Assembly (NCBI GenBank): GCA_018673255.1
Contig: JABHDC010000174.1
Location: 1-64,000 of the forward strand
From: Gemmatimonadota bacterium
Lineage (GTDB): Bacteria; Latescibacterota; UBA2968; UBA8231
Length of the DNA stretch: 64,000 bases
Reading direction: 5' to 3'
Program-made: the position numbers and the translations under genes
In this document: positions 61,063 through 64,000 of the stretch, one piece after another
How positions within the stretch are numbered: position 1 is the stretch's first letter
Layout of the letters: each line of letters begins with the position of its first letter
The notes under the pieces: generated by a model
What the model saw: only the letters and a program-made list of their open reading frames with translations
What the model was told of the DNA's origin: nothing
The model's database searches: none

Positions 61063-61653
61063 ATGAATCTTCCAACTTCCCCAGGTCGCCTGTATCTGGC
61101 GATGGCCGCGGTCCTGGGCCTGAGTCTGGCAGCATGCGGACCCCGAAGCTTCGATCTGGCGCCCCTCTCGGCGCGCGACACCGTCAAGGGTGCCCCGGAC
61201 TGGATGTTCGAGGTGCCCCAGAGCGACGACCACCTCACGGCGACCGCGACTGCAACCTCTCGTGATATGCAGGTGGCCCTCGACAAGGCACGCACCACGG
61301 CCCAGGCGGAGATCGCGCAGCAATTGGGTGCCAGGCTCGATGACGTGACACGCCGATTCGTCGACGAAGCCGGCGAGGGTATCAACTCCGAATTGCTCAG
61401 CGCCTTCACGGCGACGACGAAAGCGATCACGTCTCAGCGAATCACGGGTACTCACGTCGTTGAACGTGAAGTGCGAGCCGAGAACGATATCTATCGCGCC
61501 TATGTCATGATGCGGATGCCGATCGGTGCAGCGAACCAGCGACTCATGCAGCAGATGAGCCAGAATGACGCACTCTACACGCGCTTCCGGGCAAGCAAGG
61601 CCTACGCCGAACTCGAGGAAGAGATCCGCCGATTCCAGGAGACCGAACAGTAG
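61063..61653 (+). CDS. LPP20-like envelope lipoprotein
   Basis: 196 residues. The lipoprotein signal ends LSLAAC (Cys25). GAPDWMFEVPQSDDHLTATA, SRDMQVALDKARTTAQAEIAQQ and RAENDIYRAYVMMRMPIG follow the LPP20/FlgT-N pattern seen in Helicobacter LPP20 and related envelope proteins. GGAG lies eight bases before the ATG; the frame is open to 60634 but has no upstream start with a ribosome site. It is the first gene after the sigma54 promoter. A small GGCGC-AA-GCGCC hairpin follows the stop. Confidence 0.82.
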   Translation: MNLPTSPGRLYLAMAAVLGLSLAACGPRSFDLAPLSARDTVKGAPDWMFEVPQSDDHLTATATATSRDMQVALDKARTTAQAEIAQQLGARLDDVTRRFVDEAGEGINSELLSAFTATTKAITSQRITGTHVVEREVRAENDIYRAYVMMRMPIGAANQRLMQQMSQNDALYTRFRASKAYAELEEEIRRFQETEQ

Positions 61654-61673
61654 GCGCAAGCGCCTCTGCCTCG

Positions 61674-63026
61674 ATGCACATGAGACCCAAGATGACACAC
61701 CTCTCTCACATCCTCCCGATCACGCTGCTGGCGCTGGTAACCGCCCTCGATGCGACGAGTGTCGATACGGTGACTGCACCGAGTTGGCTGACGTCGCCGC
61801 CGACGCAGCCTGGATATCTGGTCGGTGTCGCCCATGCCCGGATCAGCGACAGCCCGTCCGCCGCCGAGAACGAAGCACTGGCGTCGGCTCTCTCGCAGCT
61901 GGCAGCGCAGCTGTCCATCGACGTGGTGGGGGCAACCAAGCTGCAGCGTCACGAGAGTGCGCAGGTCTGGGAAGATGAGTTCTTCAGCGATCTGCGTACG
62001 GCCTCGGCCGTGCGGCTGGAGGGTGTCGAGGTCGTGGATCGCTACAACGATGGCGAACGACTCTGGGTGTATGTGCGCCTGCACGAAGCTTCACTGCGGC
62101 AGAAATGGGAGCGACGAGCCGCAGACCATGCGGCCCACCTGAACCAGCAACTCGGTCAGCTGCGTGACGCGGCGACCCCCGAGGCCACCGCGTTGCGCGC
62201 CGGCACACTGGCCTGGGTCGCCACCGAATCCGGGAAGCTGGCCGACGGTGGCTCTTCCCTCGACCGACACACAGAGCGTCAGCAGGTCCTGGCCGAGTTG
62301 TGTCAGCGGCTGGCTGATCTCGAACTACGACCCTATCGCGATGGTCGCACGATCGGTGTCGATGTGCGTCGTCACGGCGGGCAGGCCATGCTGGCAGGTC
62401 TGCCGCTACGGCTGCGGGCTGGCGATCGCGAGTTGTTGCTCTGGACGGATACAAGTGGTCGTGTCCGCACGCCGATCTCAGCCTTCGACGTGGCGCCGCC
62501 GATGACGGTCACCGCTCATCTGGATCTGCAGGCCCTGGTCGGAACATCGAGGGCCACATCGATGATCACAGATCTGCCGTTGCCATCGACGCGGATCAGC
62601 GTGACCCAGCGCGCACGCCGCGTGGTGCTCACGGGCCAGGAACGCTACTTCGGCCAGCCTGCCCAGTTACAGCATCTGCGAGCCGGTGTAGCCGACATCC
62701 TGCGGATTGCCGGTGTAGACATCACCCAGGACAGATCCGCTGCCCAACAGATCATCGATATCGATGCACACGCGTATCGCGGCACCCGAGTGGGTGATCT
62801 CGCCTTCGCGTGGCTGGACCTCTCCATCACCGTCACCGATGCGCGTACAGGTATCGTGCTGTTCCGCGGTCACCGACGTGACATCAAGGGCGCCGGGTCG
62901 GATCACGACGGTGCAGTTGCCGCCGCCCTGCGCCAGGCCACGGGCCTGGTGCGCGAAGCTGTATTCACCTCCAACGAACGCGACACCGCCCATGTAGACA
63001 GCATGGGTGCTTCGCTTCATCCCTGA
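61674..63026 (+). CDS. LPP20/FlgT-related exported protein
   Basis: About 450 residues with a signal peptide (ITLLALVTALDA); ATG 61692 is a possible later start. The N-terminal third is a second LPP20-like unit: APSWLTSPPTQPGYLVGVAH, AAENEALASALSQLAAQLSI, DGERLWVYVRLHEASLR. The C-terminal third (DITQDRSAAQQIIDIDAHAY, LAFAWLDLSITVTDARTG, GAVAAALRQATGLVREA) resembles the FlgT middle/C-terminal or LpoB-type domain, with a conserved Gly-rich fold. It follows the lipoprotein by 20 bases and overlaps no gene. Probably works with it at the outer membrane. Confidence 0.72.
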   Translation: MHMRPKMTHLSHILPITLLALVTALDATSVDTVTAPSWLTSPPTQPGYLVGVAHARISDSPSAAENEALASALSQLAAQLSIDVVGATKLQRHESAQVWEDEFFSDLRTASAVRLEGVEVVDRYNDGERLWVYVRLHEASLRQKWERRAADHAAHLNQQLGQLRDAATPEATALRAGTLAWVATESGKLADGGSSLDRHTERQQVLAELCQRLADLELRPYRDGRTIGVDVRRHGGQAMLAGLPLRLRAGDRELLLWTDTSGRVRTPISAFDVAPPMTVTAHLDLQALVGTSRATSMITDLPLPSTRISVTQRARRVVLTGQERYFGQPAQLQHLRAGVADILRIAGVDITQDRSAAQQIIDIDAHAYRGTRVGDLAFAWLDLSITVTDARTGIVLFRGHRRDIKGAGSDHDGAVAAALRQATGLVREAVFTSNERDTAHVDSMGASLHP

Positions 63027-63042
63027 AGAAGGAAAGACCACC

Positions 63043-63945
63043 ATGGCACGCTTCAAACTGATTGCAACTGCAATGTGCGCCATCCTCGTCACTTCGGCGA
63101 CGGCCAATGCCCAGGGCCGCGGCCTGGCCGCGGCGGAACCACCGATCGAGCCCTCCATGCTGTTCAGTCTTCCCACGGGCGCCATCGTGCAGTCGATGGA
63201 TCTGGATGTGCATGGTTCCGGTGTGCTCTTCAGTGGCGCCGGCAGCCGCCCTCTCGGTGGGCTGACCCTTGGGTTGGGTGACATCGCTCAGATGGAGGTG
63301 ACGACCATGAGCATCACCTCCGACATCGAAGAGATCAACCAGCTCGTCGGCGTGCCGGCAGCCGGTCTCAAGGTGAGTCTGCGGCTCACCAACTATGCCC
63401 AGGGAATCGCCGCCTCCTTCCAGCGCTCGGGCACATTCACCCAGTTTGCGAACAAGAGGGACTACGAGGGGAAGGCCGGCGAATTCTATGTCATGGGCAC
63501 CGTGGCCAACTATGCCCGGCCCGAACACGCCACAGAGCCGGCCGCTGGCTGGCGTGGACTGAAGATCAGGTCTCACATCGGCATGAAATACATGGATGCA
63601 CAGTTGCGCAGCACGTTGGATGATGAGGGCGGCGCCACTCAGTCCACCTGGCGTCCCGTCGTCGGTTTTGAGCTGTGGCGAGATGATGCACGGGCCCGGG
63701 TCATCGGCGAACTCAACTACATCACCGGCATCAGCGTTGACGGTCTTGGCGAGAATGAGGAACGCGTCGAGGCGATCCGGACGCTCACCGGCGGCGTGCG
63801 CTTCTTCTTCTCCAAGCATGTGACCTTCGACATCGGCGTGCGGCACCAGAGCAACTACGACGGTCTGGCCGAATCGGCGATCCAGTCGAGGCTCAACTTC
63901 TCGTTGCCGACTCACGTGTGGCGTGATCGGGTCGTCGGAAACTGA
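63043..63945 (+). CDS. Exported beta-rich, probable outer-membrane protein
   Basis: 300 residues from ATG 63043, preceded by AAGGAA; the signal peptide ends TSATANA. The mature part has alternating hydrophobic strands (GLTLGLGDIAQMEVTTMSI, LKVSLRLTNYAQGIAASF, HIGMKYMDAQL, GVRFFFSKHVTFDIGVRHQS, RLNFSLPTHVWRDRVVG), consistent with a beta-barrel. No family is recognised. It is third in the sigma54-controlled set after two LPP20-like proteins, so it may form an outer-membrane complex with them. The stop codon lies in the first copy of a 22-bp tandem repeat. Confidence 0.7.
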   Translation: MARFKLIATAMCAILVTSATANAQGRGLAAAEPPIEPSMLFSLPTGAIVQSMDLDVHGSGVLFSGAGSRPLGGLTLGLGDIAQMEVTTMSITSDIEEINQLVGVPAAGLKVSLRLTNYAQGIAASFQRSGTFTQFANKRDYEGKAGEFYVMGTVANYARPEHATEPAAGWRGLKIRSHIGMKYMDAQLRSTLDDEGGATQSTWRPVVGFELWRDDARARVIGELNYITGISVDGLGENEERVEAIRTLTGGVRFFFSKHVTFDIGVRHQSNYDGLAESAIQSRLNFSLPTHVWRDRVVGN

Positions 63946-63982
63946 ACAACGTTTCGTCGGAAACTGAACAACGTTTCGTCGG
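63933..63982 (+). repeat. 22-bp tandem repeat across the stop codon
   Basis: A 22-bp unit beginning CGTCGGAAAC occurs at 63933-63954 and 63955-63976, with a partial third copy from 63977. The TGA of the preceding gene (63943-63945) lies in the first copy. This indicates a recent slippage duplication. Confidence 0.8.
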
Positions 63983-63997
63983 GAACTAAGGAGTTCC
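63982..63997 (+). terminator. Hairpin at the window end
   Basis: GGAACT-AAGG-AGTTCC: a perfect 6-bp stem with a 4-nt loop followed by TTC at the window edge. It is probably a transcript end for the sigma54-controlled set; the T-run cannot be judged. Confidence 0.4.
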
Positions 63998-64000
63998 TTC

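Overview
The window looks like a chromosomal segment of a GC-rich, Gram-negative bacterium. The Gram-negative call rests on two TonB-dependent receptors, several lipoproteins and LPP20-type envelope proteins. The gene mix suggests a heterotrophic member of the FCB/PVC-like uncultured lineages (Latescibacterota or Poribacteria style): heparinase II/III, DUF2961/GH172, GH32, enolase-superfamily, Gfo/Idh/MocA, PhyH and Cys-type sulfatase genes, a UroD-like protein, a DUF4249 lipoprotein next to a carboxypeptidase-regulatory-domain TonB receptor, homodimeric AceE and PolB. This assignment is inference from gene content; no rRNA is present. I saw no tRNA, rRNA, insertion sequence, prophage or CRISPR array.

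Layout. 1-4140 (minus): truncated acs, NnrS, moeA and nfuA. 4222-14354: a giant DUF362 protein, envelope lipoproteins (LamG, LRR), a nucleotidase-like HAD, a HExxH protein, an epimerase-fold protein with a medium-chain dehydrogenase, and an unrecognised protein behind polB. 17074-35174: a carbohydrate-acquisition island with two xylose-isomerase-like TIM barrels, a large glycosidase-like protein, a heparinase-like lyase, UroD-like and GH172-like proteins, an MFS transporter, and a tightly overlapping five-gene operon (enolase-sialidase fusion, small membrane protein, Na+/solute symporter, Gfo/Idh oxidoreductase, GH32-like hydrolase). 35208-38354: an unrecognised envelope protein, a PhyH dioxygenase and an SbcD/Mre11-like nuclease. 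38355-42547: the most unusual region (below). 42633-52516: lipoprotein, cupin, RraA-like, then TonB receptor / YfiR / hybrid histidine kinase, then sulfotransferase, sulfatase and aldo/keto reductase. 52550-58709: DUF4249 and TonB receptor pair, divergent from aceE. 58742-64000: a sigma54 activator divergent from three envelope-protein genes with a consensus sigma54 promoter.

The main candidate for an undescribed system is at 38406-41574. Two paralogous soluble proteins each join an N-terminal helical domain, a domain that reads like the C-terminal domain of the flagellar rotor protein FliG, and two segments that read like the cytoplasmic loop of the stator protein MotA without its membrane helices. 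Each gene follows a ~130-nt leader with an identical closing stem, shared core blocks, three hairpins of unrelated sequence but similar layout, and an alternative pairing to the ribosome-binding site. A TTGACA-containing promoter candidate lies at nearly the same distance from both leaders. I read this as a candidate cis-regulatory RNA controlling a rotor/stator-domain protein family. Also notable are the single-chain enolase-sialidase fusion and the self-contained sigma54 circuit at 60752-61062.
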